Shown piece by piece: positions 45,648 to 55,150 of a DNA stretch of 64,000 nt (its first letter is position 1; the number at the start of each line of letters is the position of its first letter). The translations under genes were made by a program, and so were the position numbers. The notes under the pieces are model-generated. The model did no database searches, was not told the DNA's origin, and saw only the letters and a program-made list of their open reading frames with translations. This DNA comes from a bacterium EF100-94H03 bin56 (GTDB lineage Bacteria > Pseudomonadota > Alphaproteobacteria > SP197), in NCBI GenBank assembly GCA_002238685.1, contig MPMV01000020.1:1-64000 (forward strand), in the 5' to 3' direction.

Positions 45648-46408
45648 GGCGGCGCGCTGCCCCAGGCCACGAAGGGCGGGTTGACGAATCCCGGCTTGCC
45701 ATAAAGGAAGGCGCCCCCATCCGGTTCTCTCACCGCGCCTCCGGCGGCCTCGAGGATGCCGTGCCCTGCCGCGGTATCCCATTCCATGGTACGGCCGAAA
45801 CGCGGGTAGACATCCGCCCTGCCTTCGGCCAGGAGGCAGAACTTGAGCGAACTGCCGCCGATGATCTCGTCGGTGACGGGCAGGGACTCCAGAAAGGTCT
45901 CGGAGGCCCTGTCCCGGTGGGAGCGACTCATGGCCGCCGTCATTCCGCTCTCCGGTGGCTGCCTGGTGCGGATGGCGACCGCTTCTCCGCCATTGGCCTG
46001 TCGACACCAGGACCGCGTGCCGTCACTGGCATAGATGAGACCCCTGGCTGGCGCGCCGACAACGGCCAGTGTCACCCGGCGTTCCTCGACGAGCGCGATG
46101 TTGACGGTGAATTCGCCGTTGCCGCCAAGAAACTCCCGTGTGCCGTCAAGAGGATCGACGAGCCAGAACAGCGCTCCCGCTTCCCCGGCCGGTGCCGGGC
46201 CGGACATCATCTCCTCGGCGATCACCGGAATATCCGGCGTGAGCCGGTTGAGGGCCGCGATGATCAGGGCCTCGGCAGCCTCGTCGGCATCCGTTACCGG
46301 GGATCTGTCCGCCTTCAGCCGTGCGTCGGCACGGCCGCGGTGATCCATGATGACAGAGCCGGCTCTGACCGCAACGGCCACCAGTTCGTCAAGAAGGCCG
46401 GTCCGCAT
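45644..46408 (-). CDS. cysQ: 3'(2'),5'-bisphosphate nucleotidase CysQ
   Basis: 254 residues of the inositol-monophosphatase family. Metal sites: VIAEEM, then WLVDPLDGTREFLGGNGEFT, and near the end TMEWDTAAGHGILEAAGG. It removes the 3'-phosphate from adenosine 3',5'-bisphosphate left by sulfate assimilation. The E-F-[LIV] after DGTR is typical for CysQ rather than SuhB. It begins directly against the DUF924 stop and overlaps the oxidase gene. Confidence 0.92.
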   Translation of the reverse strand: MRTGLLDELVAVAVRAGSVIMDHRGRADARLKADRSPVTDADEAAEALIIAALNRLTPDIPVIAEEMMSGPAPAGEAGALFWLVDPLDGTREFLGGNGEFTVNIALVEERRVTLAVVGAPARGLIYASDGTRSWCRQANGGEAVAIRTRQPPESGMTAAMSRSHRDRASETFLESLPVTDEIIGGSSLKFCLLAEGRADVYPRFGRTMEWDTAAGHGILEAAGGAVREPDGGAFLYGKPGFVNPPFVAWGSAPP

Positions 46409-47005
46409 CTACGAGGTGTTCCCTTCGTCCGGTTCGTTGTCCGGAAGCCAGCCGAATCCGGCACCGGGTTCGGCCAGATAGGCTTCCTCTTCGGCATTCG
46501 AGACCCGCCCCAGCATCCTGTTGCGGTGAGGGAAACGGCCGAATCGTCTGATGACATCCCTGTGGGCTTCCGCGAAATGAAGGGAGCGAGGGTCATCCAG
46601 GGTGGCAAAGAGACGCACGCTCCGATCCTGCACGGCGGGTTCCTCGGAATGTTCGAAGGGAAGATAGACAAACTTGCGTTCAACGGCTTCAAGCCCGTCG
46701 GCGTATCCACCGTCGACGGTTTCCCTCGCCAGTGCCAGAGCTGCGTCATCCGTCGAGAAGGCGGCGGCCTTGCCCCGGTAGATGTTCCGCGGGAACTGGT
46801 CGAGCACGATGATGGCGGCCAGCCGTCCGCGCGGCGTGGCGCGCCATGATGGCGGGACACCGTCCCGCCCCAGGCGGGCGTGCAATCCGCCGAACCTTCG
46901 GGCAATGGTCTCGTCGAGGTCGTCGCCGGGCTGGAACCACTCTTCCGGCGTCAGCTGGTTGAACCAGAAATCGAGGACCTCGGCAGCATCGTCGGGAAGT
47001 GACAT
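46409..47005 (-). CDS. DUF924 family protein
   Basis: 198 residues. Family wording VLDFWFNQLTPEEWF, IIVLDQFPRNIYRGKAAAFS, VYLPFEHSEEPAVQDRSVRL, and FAEAHRDVIRRFGRFPHRN. DUF924 is an all-helical protein of unknown function, distantly TPR-like. It sits between a flavin/iron-sulfur oxidoreductase and cysQ with 0-3 base gaps, so it is co-transcribed with them. Confidence 0.9.
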   Translation of the reverse strand: MSLPDDAAEVLDFWFNQLTPEEWFQPGDDLDETIARRFGGLHARLGRDGVPPSWRATPRGRLAAIIVLDQFPRNIYRGKAAAFSTDDAALALARETVDGGYADGLEAVERKFVYLPFEHSEEPAVQDRSVRLFATLDDPRSLHFAEAHRDVIRRFGRFPHRNRMLGRVSNAEEEAYLAEPGAGFGWLPDNEPDEGNTS

Positions 47006-47008
47006 CGG

Positions 47009-48970
47009 CTAGATCTCCGCAGCGACCTTGAGACCCTCGAGAACAGCCTCCTCGGCGGTTCTGGGGGCAAGACAGTCTCCGACAAGGTGCAACTCTCCCG
47101 CCCAGTCCTCAAGCTCGTCGGCAAGGTCGGTCACGGAGTGATGGCCGAGAGCCGTGACAAGTGTGTCGACGTCCTCGACAATCATGGCTTCACCACTGGT
47201 TGCGTGTTGCAGGTAGACACTGTCGGCATCGGCGCCGAAGAGGCGGGCGTAGGGGATGACCTTCACCCCCAGTTTCTGGAGAATGCCGGCCCAGTGATCG
47301 CGGACATACATCTGGATGGTCTGGCCGGGCATGTACCCGTCGACCGCCAGGGTGACGTTGCAGCCGTTGCGCGCGAGGTGCTCGGCGAGACCGAGGCCGA
47401 TCCAGTCGCACCGCCAGTCGGCGACCACCACGTTGCCGCCGACATTCGCCTCGCCCCTGACCACGGACCAGGCCTCGACGACATGGGCGTCGTCGCCTCC
47501 CTCGATGTCGACCGGCGCCGGCACCGCTCCGGTGGCGACGATGACTGCATCGGGAGCCTCCTTTTCGACCAGTTCGCGTGTCACCTTGCGGTTCCTGATG
47601 ACCTCGACGCCGGCCAGCTCCATTTCCCGGGAGAGATTGGTGACGATGCCGCCGAATTCGGCGCGGCCCGGCAGCGACTGCGCCAGCAGCGTCTGCCCAC
47701 CCAGGCGGTCCGTCGCTTCAAAGAGTGTCACCCGATGGCCACGTTCCGCGGCCACCGCTGCCGCCTTCATGCCACCGGGGCCGCCCCCAGCCACCAGGAC
47801 CTTCTTCACGCCGGCCGCCGGTTTGCGTTCGCCGTAGACGAGTTCGCGACCTGATTCAGGGTGCTGGATACACGAGATGCCGACCCCCATGTGCATGTGA
47901 CCGATACAGGCCTGGTTGCACGCAATGCAGGCGCGGATGTCGTCGACGCGGCTTTCCCTGGCCTTGTTGGCCAGCTGCGGATCACAGATCTGTGCCCGCG
48001 TCATGCCCACCATGTCGGCCTGACCGCTGGCGACAATCTCTTCGGCCTGGTGAGGCTGGTTGATCCTGCCGGCCACAAACACGGGAACCGACACCTTCTC
48101 GCGGATGGTGGCTGCATAGGGTGCCACGTAGGCATTGTCGATGAACATCGGCGGCACGATGTGAATGGAACCTCCGAGCGACGACGACGAACCGGCAATG
48201 ACATTGAAGTAATCGAGACCGCCGCCGGAATCGAGCATGCCGATGGCCTCGGTCACCGTCTCCACATCGGGGCCGTCATGGGAGCGTTCGTCGCCGGTGA
48301 TTCTCAGGCCCACGACATAGTCGTTGCCCACCTTGGCGCGGATGTTGTCGACAGTCTCCCTCAGGAAACGCACGCGGTTCTCCAGGGTTCCGCCGTACTC
48401 GTCCTCGCGCACATTGACCCGCGGGTTGAGAAACTGCGCCGGGAGATATCCGTGGCTGGCGACGATCTCGACCCCGTCGAGGCCGCCTTCGCGGAGCCTG
48501 ACGGCAGCGTCGCCATAGCTGTCGATCACATCGTGGATCATGGCGCGCGGCATGGCCCTGGGCATGATGTGGAAGCGTTCGTTGGGCACCGAAGACGGTG
48601 CCCAGGCAACCGGGGCAGTGCCGTCAATCGATTCGAACGTCTCGCGGCCCGGGTGAAAGAGCTGCCCGAAGACACGGCAGTCATGGCGGTGCACACGCTG
48701 CGCGATGTTCCGGTAACCGGGGATGCAGTCATCGGTGTTGGCCATGATGGTGTGGGATGTGTAGATCGCCGAGCCGTGGACCAGCGCCACCTCGACGATC
48801 ACCAGCCCGGCCCCGCCCCTGGCGCGGGATTCGTGGTAGGCCGCAAGTTCCTCGTTGGGCTTGTAGCCGGTCACGAGCGTCGTCATGTGACCGGTGGAGA
48901 AGATTCGGTTCCTGAAGGTCACATTCCTGATGGTTAGCGGCGAGAAGAGATTCGGAAACATGGTGGACAT
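47009..48970 (-). CDS. FMN/4Fe-4S/FAD oxidoreductase of the dienoyl-CoA reductase/TMADH type
   Basis: 653 residues from ATG 48970 with GGAGGT upstream. Old-yellow-enzyme TIM barrel (LFSPLTIRNVTFRNRIFSTG, CRVFGQLFHPGRE, SHGYLPAQFLNPRVN). It is followed by a 4Fe-4S cluster C-x2-C-x3-C-x11-C around residues 345-365, then an FAD/NAD domain (VLVAGGGPGGMKAAAVAAER). This three-part design is shared by 2,4-dienoyl-CoA reductase, trimethylamine/dimethylamine dehydrogenases and stachydrine-type demethylases. Substrate unknown. First gene of a four-gene operon. Confidence 0.9.
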   Translation of the reverse strand: MSTMFPNLFSPLTIRNVTFRNRIFSTGHMTTLVTGYKPNEELAAYHESRARGGAGLVIVEVALVHGSAIYTSHTIMANTDDCIPGYRNIAQRVHRHDCRVFGQLFHPGRETFESIDGTAPVAWAPSSVPNERFHIMPRAMPRAMIHDVIDSYGDAAVRLREGGLDGVEIVASHGYLPAQFLNPRVNVREDEYGGTLENRVRFLRETVDNIRAKVGNDYVVGLRITGDERSHDGPDVETVTEAIGMLDSGGGLDYFNVIAGSSSSLGGSIHIVPPMFIDNAYVAPYAATIREKVSVPVFVAGRINQPHQAEEIVASGQADMVGMTRAQICDPQLANKARESRVDDIRACIACNQACIGHMHMGVGISCIQHPESGRELVYGERKPAAGVKKVLVAGGGPGGMKAAAVAAERGHRVTLFEATDRLGGQTLLAQSLPGRAEFGGIVTNLSREMELAGVEVIRNRKVTRELVEKEAPDAVIVATGAVPAPVDIEGGDDAHVVEAWSVVRGEANVGGNVVVADWRCDWIGLGLAEHLARNGCNVTLAVDGYMPGQTIQMYVRDHWAGILQKLGVKVIPYARLFGADADSVYLQHATSGEAMIVEDVDTLVTALGHHSVTDLADELEDWAGELHLVGDCLAPRTAEEAVLEGLKVAAEI

Positions 48971-49147
48971 CGGGACCTCCAGGGAGCCACCGGCTACATA
49001 GCAAAATTCAAGGGCTCCGGCGAGACGCGCACCGCCCCGGGATCGATCCCGGCAAGCGAACCGAATGCCGCCACGACGACGGACAGGACTGTGCCCGCCT
49101 CATTGCTCGAGTGGCACCGCCGGAAGGCGCCGTCCGGGTGTTCTCGA

Positions 49148-50761
49148 TCAGCTGGAATGGACGACGGTTCCGTCCATCATCGTCATGCGCACGCCGGTCT
49201 GCAGCAGGACCGACGGTTCGCCGGCAAGGACGTCCCGGTCGAGCACGACGAGGTCGGCGGCGAGGCCCGGTTTCAGCATGCCGGTGCGGTGCTCCAGCCA
49301 CGCCGCCCACGCCGGTTCGCGCGTGCCGTGCAAGACGGCCTGTTCCACAGGCAGCGCCCAGTCGGGCCTGAGTGCCGGGAGGGTGTCGTCGGTGGGCGAC
49401 TTTCGCGTTGATGCCAGGTACATGTTGGGCAATGCTTCATGGGGTGCGGTAGGCGTGTCGGTGCCAAAGGCGAGGGCGGCTCCGGCGGCGAGATACAGCG
49501 GCCAGGCGAAGCTGTGATTGGCGCGCTCGGGACCCAGCACCTCGAGCCAGTGGTCGAGTATTGCCGGGTCCAGGTGAACCGGTTGCATCGAGGCGGTGAT
49601 GCCGAGTGCGCCCATGCGGGTGATCTCTTCCTCCCGAGCGTACTCCAGGTGTTCGATGCGATGACGCCTGCCTGCCGTGCGGTTCACCCGCATCGCACTC
49701 TCCAGGGCGTCGACGGCAATCCGCACGGCTTCGTCGCCGATGGCGTGGATGGCAATCTGCAGACCGGCGGCATCGGCCGCCCTGACGACAGGGTCCAGCG
49801 CCTGTGGATCCCAGATGGGTTCGGCGTCCTCCCCGGTGGCGTAGGGAGCGCTCAGGGCGGCCGTGCAGCCGTCGATGGTACCGTCCGCGATGATCTTGAT
49901 GCCACCGACACGCAGCCGGTCTCCGCGGTACGTGTTCGCCAGGTCCACGGCGCGGCGCACCTGGGCAAGTTCCGTCTCCGCCTCGCCGGTTCTGTAGATG
50001 ATCATGTGTCCCACGATTCGCGCCGTGAGACGTCCGGTTTCGTGCAGTGCGTGCATCGCCCTCAGAACGGGTTCTTCCAGGGCCATCTCCACCGCGCCGG
50101 TGATCCCCGCCCTGGCGAACGCATCCAGGGCCGCGACGATGTGCTGTTCGCGCACTTGGTCGGCGACATTCGCAAGCAGGGGTCTAACCCACATGGCACA
50201 GGCGTTTTCCAGCAGATGGCCGGTCGCTTCCCCGGTAGCCGGATCACGCACGATCTCGCCTCCAATCGGGTCCGGTGTGTCGTTGTCGATTCCGAGTTCT
50301 GCAAGGGCTGCGGAGTTCACCCATGACGAGTGAAAGTCATACGCCTCGAGATAGACCGGCCGGTCCGGGACGATGTCATCCAGCATCTGCCTGGTAGGCT
50401 TCGCATCGGGGACATCCGAATGCACCCAGTTGGTACCGAGAACCCTGGGCTCGTCGGGATGCTCATCCGCCCATGCCCTGACGCGACGCCGAATCTCGTC
50501 GAGACTTCCGGAGCCCCGCAGTTGCGCCTTCAGCATCGAGGCGCCGGTCATGGCCACGTGAACATGGCCATCGATGAAGCCGGGCAGCACCAGGCCACCG
50601 GCCACATCGATCGTCTCCTCCATGTCGTCGGAGCCAGCCGGCGGGGTGTCGCCGACGAAGAGGATACGATCGCCCTCGATGACGACGGTTGTTGCCCATG
50701 GTCGCGCCGGATCCGCCGTGAATACCCGTCCGCCCGTGATCAGCCGTCTCCTGGTCTTCAT
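49148..50761 (-). CDS. amidohydrolase family protein, YtcJ-like
   Basis: 537 residues from ATG 50761. Metal sites: GFIDGHVHVAMTG near residue 65, then HAIGDEAVRIAVDALE, RHRIEHLEYAREEEITRM, and AFGTDTPTAPHEALPNMYLA with the catalytic Asp. This is the layout of YtcJ-type metal-dependent hydrolases of uncertain substrate. No signal peptide. Divergent from the aminotransferase gene; not coupled to neighbours. Confidence 0.9.
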   Translation of the reverse strand: MKTRRRLITGGRVFTADPARPWATTVVIEGDRILFVGDTPPAGSDDMEETIDVAGGLVLPGFIDGHVHVAMTGASMLKAQLRGSGSLDEIRRRVRAWADEHPDEPRVLGTNWVHSDVPDAKPTRQMLDDIVPDRPVYLEAYDFHSSWVNSAALAELGIDNDTPDPIGGEIVRDPATGEATGHLLENACAMWVRPLLANVADQVREQHIVAALDAFARAGITGAVEMALEEPVLRAMHALHETGRLTARIVGHMIIYRTGEAETELAQVRRAVDLANTYRGDRLRVGGIKIIADGTIDGCTAALSAPYATGEDAEPIWDPQALDPVVRAADAAGLQIAIHAIGDEAVRIAVDALESAMRVNRTAGRRHRIEHLEYAREEEITRMGALGITASMQPVHLDPAILDHWLEVLGPERANHSFAWPLYLAAGAALAFGTDTPTAPHEALPNMYLASTRKSPTDDTLPALRPDWALPVEQAVLHGTREPAWAAWLEHRTGMLKPGLAADLVVLDRDVLAGEPSVLLQTGVRMTMMDGTVVHSS

Positions 50762-50914
50762 CTTTCGCTCCGATGCAGCACCACCCGGTCCCGGCAACCT
50801 GCCGTGACTGACACGATATCCCGTGTTTGGCTCGCGTCACGTCGAAAGGAGGTGAGGATGGACTGAGGCTGTGCCAGTGTAGACAGGTGCATTTCAGCCT
50901 GTCGGAGAGACGCT

Positions 50915-52240
50915 ATGGTGACACGCAGCAACACGGCCCGGAAGGCCGATCTCGAAAAGGCGGTTGCTGAGTCGTTTTCCAGATATGCGGCGCGCAATCC
51001 GCGAAGCCGGGAAGAAGACCTGAAAGCAGCCGACTACATGCCGGGCGGCAACACCCGCACGGTGATCTTTCACCCTCCCTTTCCACTGACCATCGCCAGG
51101 GGCGAAGGCCAGTACGTCGAAGATATCGACCAGAACAGATACACGAACTTTGTCGGCGAGTTCGGCGCCGGACTCTTCGGTCATTCCAATCCCGACATCG
51201 CCGCCGCCATCACGCGTGCGGTCTCGGACGGATGGGTGCTCGGTGGTCCCAACCGATACGAGCGCATTCTTGCCGCCGAACTCGTCAATCGCTTCCCTTC
51301 CATCGACAGGATCCGCTTCACCAACTCGGGCACCGAGGCCAACATGATGGCCATCAGCATATCCCGGGTGGTCTCCGGACGATCGAAGGTGATGGTGTTC
51401 GAGGGCGCCTACCATGGCGGCGTCTTCCTGTTCGCTCACGGCGGGTCCCCCATCAACGCGCCCTTCGACTATGTCATGGCGCCCTTCAATGACATGGCAG
51501 CGACCGTCGATCTTGTCGAACGTCATGGAGATGACCTCGCCTGTGTTGTCATCGAGCCGGTCCAGGGATCAGGCGGCATGATTCCGGCAGACAAGGATTT
51601 TCTCGAGGCCTTGCGGGACGTCACCCGGCGTCACGGCATCATCCTCATCTTTGACGAGGTCGTGACCAGCCGGCTCTCGGGCGGCGGGCTCCAGGAAGTC
51701 CTCGGCGTGACACCCGACATGACAACCCTTGGCAAGTACATCGGTGGTGGCGCTGCCTTCGGCGCCTTTGGTGGCCGCGCCGACATCATGGCGCGGTTCG
51801 ATCCGAGATCGCCGGAGGCGGTGGCCCATGCCGGCACCTTCAACAACAACGTCATCACCCACGCCGCCGGGGCCACGGCGATGACGCGAATCTACACGCC
51901 GGAGACCGCCGGGACGTTCAATGCCCGGGGCGACACATTTCGCGAGGACCTGAACGCAATCATCCGCCGCCATCGCCTGCCCATGGTGGTGACCGGCCTT
52001 GGCTCCATCATGCAGATCCACTGTTGCGAAGGGCCGTTGCGGAACGAGCACGACGCCGCAAGAGACGACGAGCTCAAGTCGCAGCTCCTCTTCCATGAAC
52101 TCCTCGCCCGGGGCCAGCGCATGACCTGGCGCAATTCACTGCTTCTGTGCCTGCCCATGACCGACGGCGACCTTGTGGCCTTCTGCGAGGCCTTCGGGGA
52201 TGTTCTCACCGAACACAGCCATCTCTTCGCTATGGACTGA
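50915..52240 (+). CDS. class III aminotransferase, glutamate-1-semialdehyde-aminomutase-like
   Basis: 441 residues. PLP-fold text: YMPGGNTRTVIFHPPFPL at the N-terminus, RFTNSGTEANMMAISISR, VFEGAYHGG, LIFDEVVTSRLS, then the PLP lysine in TTLGKYIGGGAAFGAFGGRA and HAGTFNNNVIT. This resembles the GSA-aminomutase branch used also for beta-amino-acid transaminases. It transfers or shifts an amino group; the substrate is uncertain. Starts about 150 bases from the divergent amidohydrolase. Confidence 0.92.
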   Translation: MVTRSNTARKADLEKAVAESFSRYAARNPRSREEDLKAADYMPGGNTRTVIFHPPFPLTIARGEGQYVEDIDQNRYTNFVGEFGAGLFGHSNPDIAAAITRAVSDGWVLGGPNRYERILAAELVNRFPSIDRIRFTNSGTEANMMAISISRVVSGRSKVMVFEGAYHGGVFLFAHGGSPINAPFDYVMAPFNDMAATVDLVERHGDDLACVVIEPVQGSGGMIPADKDFLEALRDVTRRHGIILIFDEVVTSRLSGGGLQEVLGVTPDMTTLGKYIGGGAAFGAFGGRADIMARFDPRSPEAVAHAGTFNNNVITHAAGATAMTRIYTPETAGTFNARGDTFREDLNAIIRRHRLPMVVTGLGSIMQIHCCEGPLRNEHDAARDDELKSQLLFHELLARGQRMTWRNSLLLCLPMTDGDLVAFCEAFGDVLTEHSHLFAMD

Positions 52241-52256
52241 CCCTCAACCCGGTGGA

Positions 52257-53513
52257 TCAGGAACGCGCGCCGTCGAGGTAGTCGAAGGCAGAGAGTGCGT
52301 GGCTGCGTATGACGTGGAAAAAATCGTCAAGGGGGACGTGTTCGTCACGCTGGCCCATGCCGGTGGGGAAGGGGCCGTAGACATAGGCATCGATACCCCG
52401 GTAGCGCCACAGCCTCGCATCGGTTCCGCCGAGGCTGACGATGGGTTGCGGCCGGTACCCCACCAGGGCCTCGACGTTGTCCTGAAGAATACCGACCATG
52501 TCTCCATGGGGATCGCACCAGGAGGGACCCATGTAGTTCTGTTCCTCCATCGTGACCTGGGGCCAGCGCGCCAGAACCTCTTCCACGACATGCTGAACGG
52601 TCTCCCTGTCGCACCCGACGGGCAGGCGGAAGTCGGCCTCGATCGTCGCAGAACCGGGGATCACGTTGACCTTGAGACCGGACTCGATGACACCGATGTT
52701 GCAGGTGACCTTCCCGATGATGGCGTGGGCCCCCTCTCCCATGGCCCGGTCGAGCGTATCGCGCGCATCGTCAATGGCGCGGCCGATGTTGTGGGGAGGA
52801 TCGACGTGGATGGCATCAACCGCCGCCTGGAGATCCCGGCAGAAATCCATTGCCACCAGGCTGGCACTATCGCCGGCATGGGTGTAGGCGCCGTGGGCGC
52901 CCCTGGTTGTGACATGGAATGTCACCCACCACGGCCCCTTCTCGGCAAAGCGGATGGAGTAGGGACTCGACGGCTCGCCATTGAGGCAACAGTCGCCGTG
53001 GACTTCCGGGTGATGGTCCATCAGGTAGCGCGCACCCCAGGGGCCGAATGTCTCCTCGTCGGAGACGCACGTCAGGGTCAGGCGGCCGCCCAGATGTTCG
53101 CGGAGTCTGGCAAGATACATGTAGGTGAAGATCGATGCGGACGTGCCGCACTTCATGTCTGCGGAGCCGCGGCCCCACACGGCACCGTCCTCGACGGCGC
53201 CCGACCACGGTGACCCGTGCTTCCAGGGTTCCGGCGTGGCCGGAAACACGTCGATGTGACCATTGAGCACAAGGTGGCGCCCTTCGCCGACGCCATCGAA
53301 ACTGGCGACGACATTCGGAAACATCGGTTCGGGGTCGATCACCCGGTGTGCCAGGCCGTGTTCGTCCAGAAACCGGCGGATATGTGCGACCGCCTTGCGC
53401 GTGTCGCCGGGTGGATTGGGCGTCGGCGTGGCAACGAAGTCGCTGAAGAAACCCTCCAGCGTCCGGCGATCTTCCTCGATCCAGTCGAGAAGCTGCTGCT
53501 TGAGATCGGCCAT
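52257..53513 (-). CDS. M20 family metallopeptidase, ArgE/DapE type
   Basis: 418 residues. Zinc ligands in LNGHIDVFPA (His and bridging Asp follow) and in WGRGSADMKCGTSA; acid-base Glu in CVSDEETFGPWGARY; dimerisation domain with KGPWWVTFHVTTRGAHGAYT; C-terminal SLGGTDARLWRYRG. It cleaves an N-acyl amino acid or small amide; the exact substrate is unknown. Its start shares one base with the holA stop, so it is transcribed after holA. It converges on the aminotransferase gene. Confidence 0.9.
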   Translation of the reverse strand: MADLKQQLLDWIEEDRRTLEGFFSDFVATPTPNPPGDTRKAVAHIRRFLDEHGLAHRVIDPEPMFPNVVASFDGVGEGRHLVLNGHIDVFPATPEPWKHGSPWSGAVEDGAVWGRGSADMKCGTSASIFTYMYLARLREHLGGRLTLTCVSDEETFGPWGARYLMDHHPEVHGDCCLNGEPSSPYSIRFAEKGPWWVTFHVTTRGAHGAYTHAGDSASLVAMDFCRDLQAAVDAIHVDPPHNIGRAIDDARDTLDRAMGEGAHAIIGKVTCNIGVIESGLKVNVIPGSATIEADFRLPVGCDRETVQHVVEEVLARWPQVTMEEQNYMGPSWCDPHGDMVGILQDNVEALVGYRPQPIVSLGGTDARLWRYRGIDAYVYGPFPTGMGQRDEHVPLDDFFHVIRSHALSAFDYLDGARS

Positions 53514-54547
53514 CAGTGTCCCCGTGGTGCGTTCCCGGCCGCCGTCCTGGCGATTTCGAACAACGTACGCCGGCAGATGGTGGTGTCAGGCATGCCGGTG
53601 CGGCATCGTGCCTCGGCATCGAAGAGGTAGTCGCGGGCACGGTGGACGAGAGACGCGTTCCACCGCCGGCCCGCGTCTTTCAGGGCGTTCTCGGCGCGGA
53701 AATGGAGCACGTGCGCCGACTTCATCGCCTGGGCCTCGTTGACGCCCCGCTCCTTCAGTCCGAGGACGAGTCCGAGCTGGGTCAGGTGACGGCGCACCGC
53801 GGCAAGGATGGTGGCGGGCGTTTCCCGGTTGGCCAGCGCTCTCTCGAGACTGCGGTCGAGGTCGTCGAGATTTCCGGACGAGACATTGTGGGCGATACGG
53901 TCCAGGGAGAGAAAGGAACTGTCGGCGATGGCGTCCTCGACGTCCTTTGCCGTTGCCCTCTGGCCGGGTCCGACGTAGAGAGCGAGCTTGGCAATCTCGT
54001 TGCGGGTCTGCATCCGGTCGCCGCCAAGGCAGGATACGAGAAGACGTCGTGCATCGCCGTCGGCGGTAATGCCCTGCCTGGTGAGTTCGTCGGCGATGAC
54101 TGCCTCAAGCGCCCGTCCCTCGTCGTGATAACACGCGAGGGCGGCGGTATCCTTCGCTCTCTCGAAGGCAGTGCGCAGTTTCGAGCGGGCGGCGAGTTCG
54201 GCGGCCTCGACAAGGATCAGGGTATCGCCCGTCGGAAGTTTCAGCACCTCTGCCATCGTCGAGGCGAAACTGTCTGCAACACCGCGCACCCTGACGACCC
54301 TGCGGCCGCCGGTCATGGAGAGCGACACGGCCTCTTCCATGAGTCGTGACGGATCCCTGCCCGCCTCTTCTCCGGTAAGGTCGCAGACCCGGAAGGGGTC
54401 GCGGAGATCATCAACCACACCCCCGAGCAGGATGTTGCTGCGTTCCCGGACAAGGCCCTGGTCCGCCCCGTAGATCAGTACCGCACGGATTGCGCTGCCC
54501 GGGGCACGGCAGAAGCTTTCGATCTCCCGTACCGGGATCTTCACCAT
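53513..54547 (-). CDS. holA: DNA polymerase III subunit delta
   Basis: 344 residues. Clamp-loader delta subunit, which opens the beta clamp. Family text: SAIRAVLIYGADQGLVRERS at the N-terminus, LILVEAAELAARSKLRTAFE, ALACYHDEGRALEAVIADEL and DRMQTRNEIAKLALYVG, with a helical C-terminal domain. Its position after lptE and leuS is the common alphaproteobacterial arrangement, which supports the call. Confidence 0.93.
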   Translation of the reverse strand: MVKIPVREIESFCRAPGSAIRAVLIYGADQGLVRERSNILLGGVVDDLRDPFRVCDLTGEEAGRDPSRLMEEAVSLSMTGGRRVVRVRGVADSFASTMAEVLKLPTGDTLILVEAAELAARSKLRTAFERAKDTAALACYHDEGRALEAVIADELTRQGITADGDARRLLVSCLGGDRMQTRNEIAKLALYVGPGQRATAKDVEDAIADSSFLSLDRIAHNVSSGNLDDLDRSLERALANRETPATILAAVRRHLTQLGLVLGLKERGVNEAQAMKSAHVLHFRAENALKDAGRRWNASLVHRARDYLFDAEARCRTGMPDTTICRRTLFEIARTAAGNAPRGH

Positions 54548-54609
54548 CGTTCAGGTGTCCACGACCATCGCACCGGGGACAGCGAGGACCGCAACAGGGC
54601 GGTCATGAT

Positions 54610-55146
54610 TCAGGATCCGGCAGCATCGTACTCACGGTCAAAGTGGAACGACAGGAGATAGGTGATGGTGTTGGCAAGGTCTCTCGCTGCCTTGCGTGCC
54701 GTATCCTGGCGCGCCACCTGGGAGGAATACTCCGAGACGACGACATCGTGACTGCCGGTGGACCGCGCTGTCGACTGGTAGAGTGCCTCTCCGCTCTCGA
54801 GGTCGCGCAGCGTGAACGCCGCCGTCATGACAAGATTGGACCGGGTCACGGTGTTGGAAGTTTCGATGATCAGAGGCGTGAAGCTCCGGGTGAGGGTGAC
54901 ATCGAGAACGAAGCGCGGGGGTTGCAGGCCGCTGCCCCTGGAGAACCGGTCGATGAGCTCGTTGCGCATGATCTGGCCGAGACGACGGTCGCGGCCATCA
55001 CCGATGCTATTGACCTGGATTGCCGCCAACATCGCCTGGATCGATGGCGAACCCTCACGTTCGGCCAGGAGTGGCTCGAAGCCACAGGCCGGGATGAGCA
55101 CCGCCGCCGGTATCAGGGCCAGAAATCTGCGGCGTGACGGAACCAT
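54610..55146 (-). CDS. lptE: LPS-assembly lipoprotein LptE
   Basis: 178 residues. Lipoprotein signal with lipobox IPAC (RRRFLALIPAAVLIPACGFE), then CGFEPLLAE, the usual LptE start. It plugs the outer-membrane translocon LptD in lipopolysaccharide export. The body is weakly conserved as normal for the family. It starts four bases after leuS ends and precedes holA. Confidence 0.9.
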   Translation of the reverse strand: MVPSRRRFLALIPAAVLIPACGFEPLLAEREGSPSIQAMLAAIQVNSIGDGRDRRLGQIMRNELIDRFSRGSGLQPPRFVLDVTLTRSFTPLIIETSNTVTRSNLVMTAAFTLRDLESGEALYQSTARSTGSHDVVVSEYSSQVARQDTARKAARDLANTITYLLSFHFDREYDAAGS

Positions 55147-55150
55147 CCGG

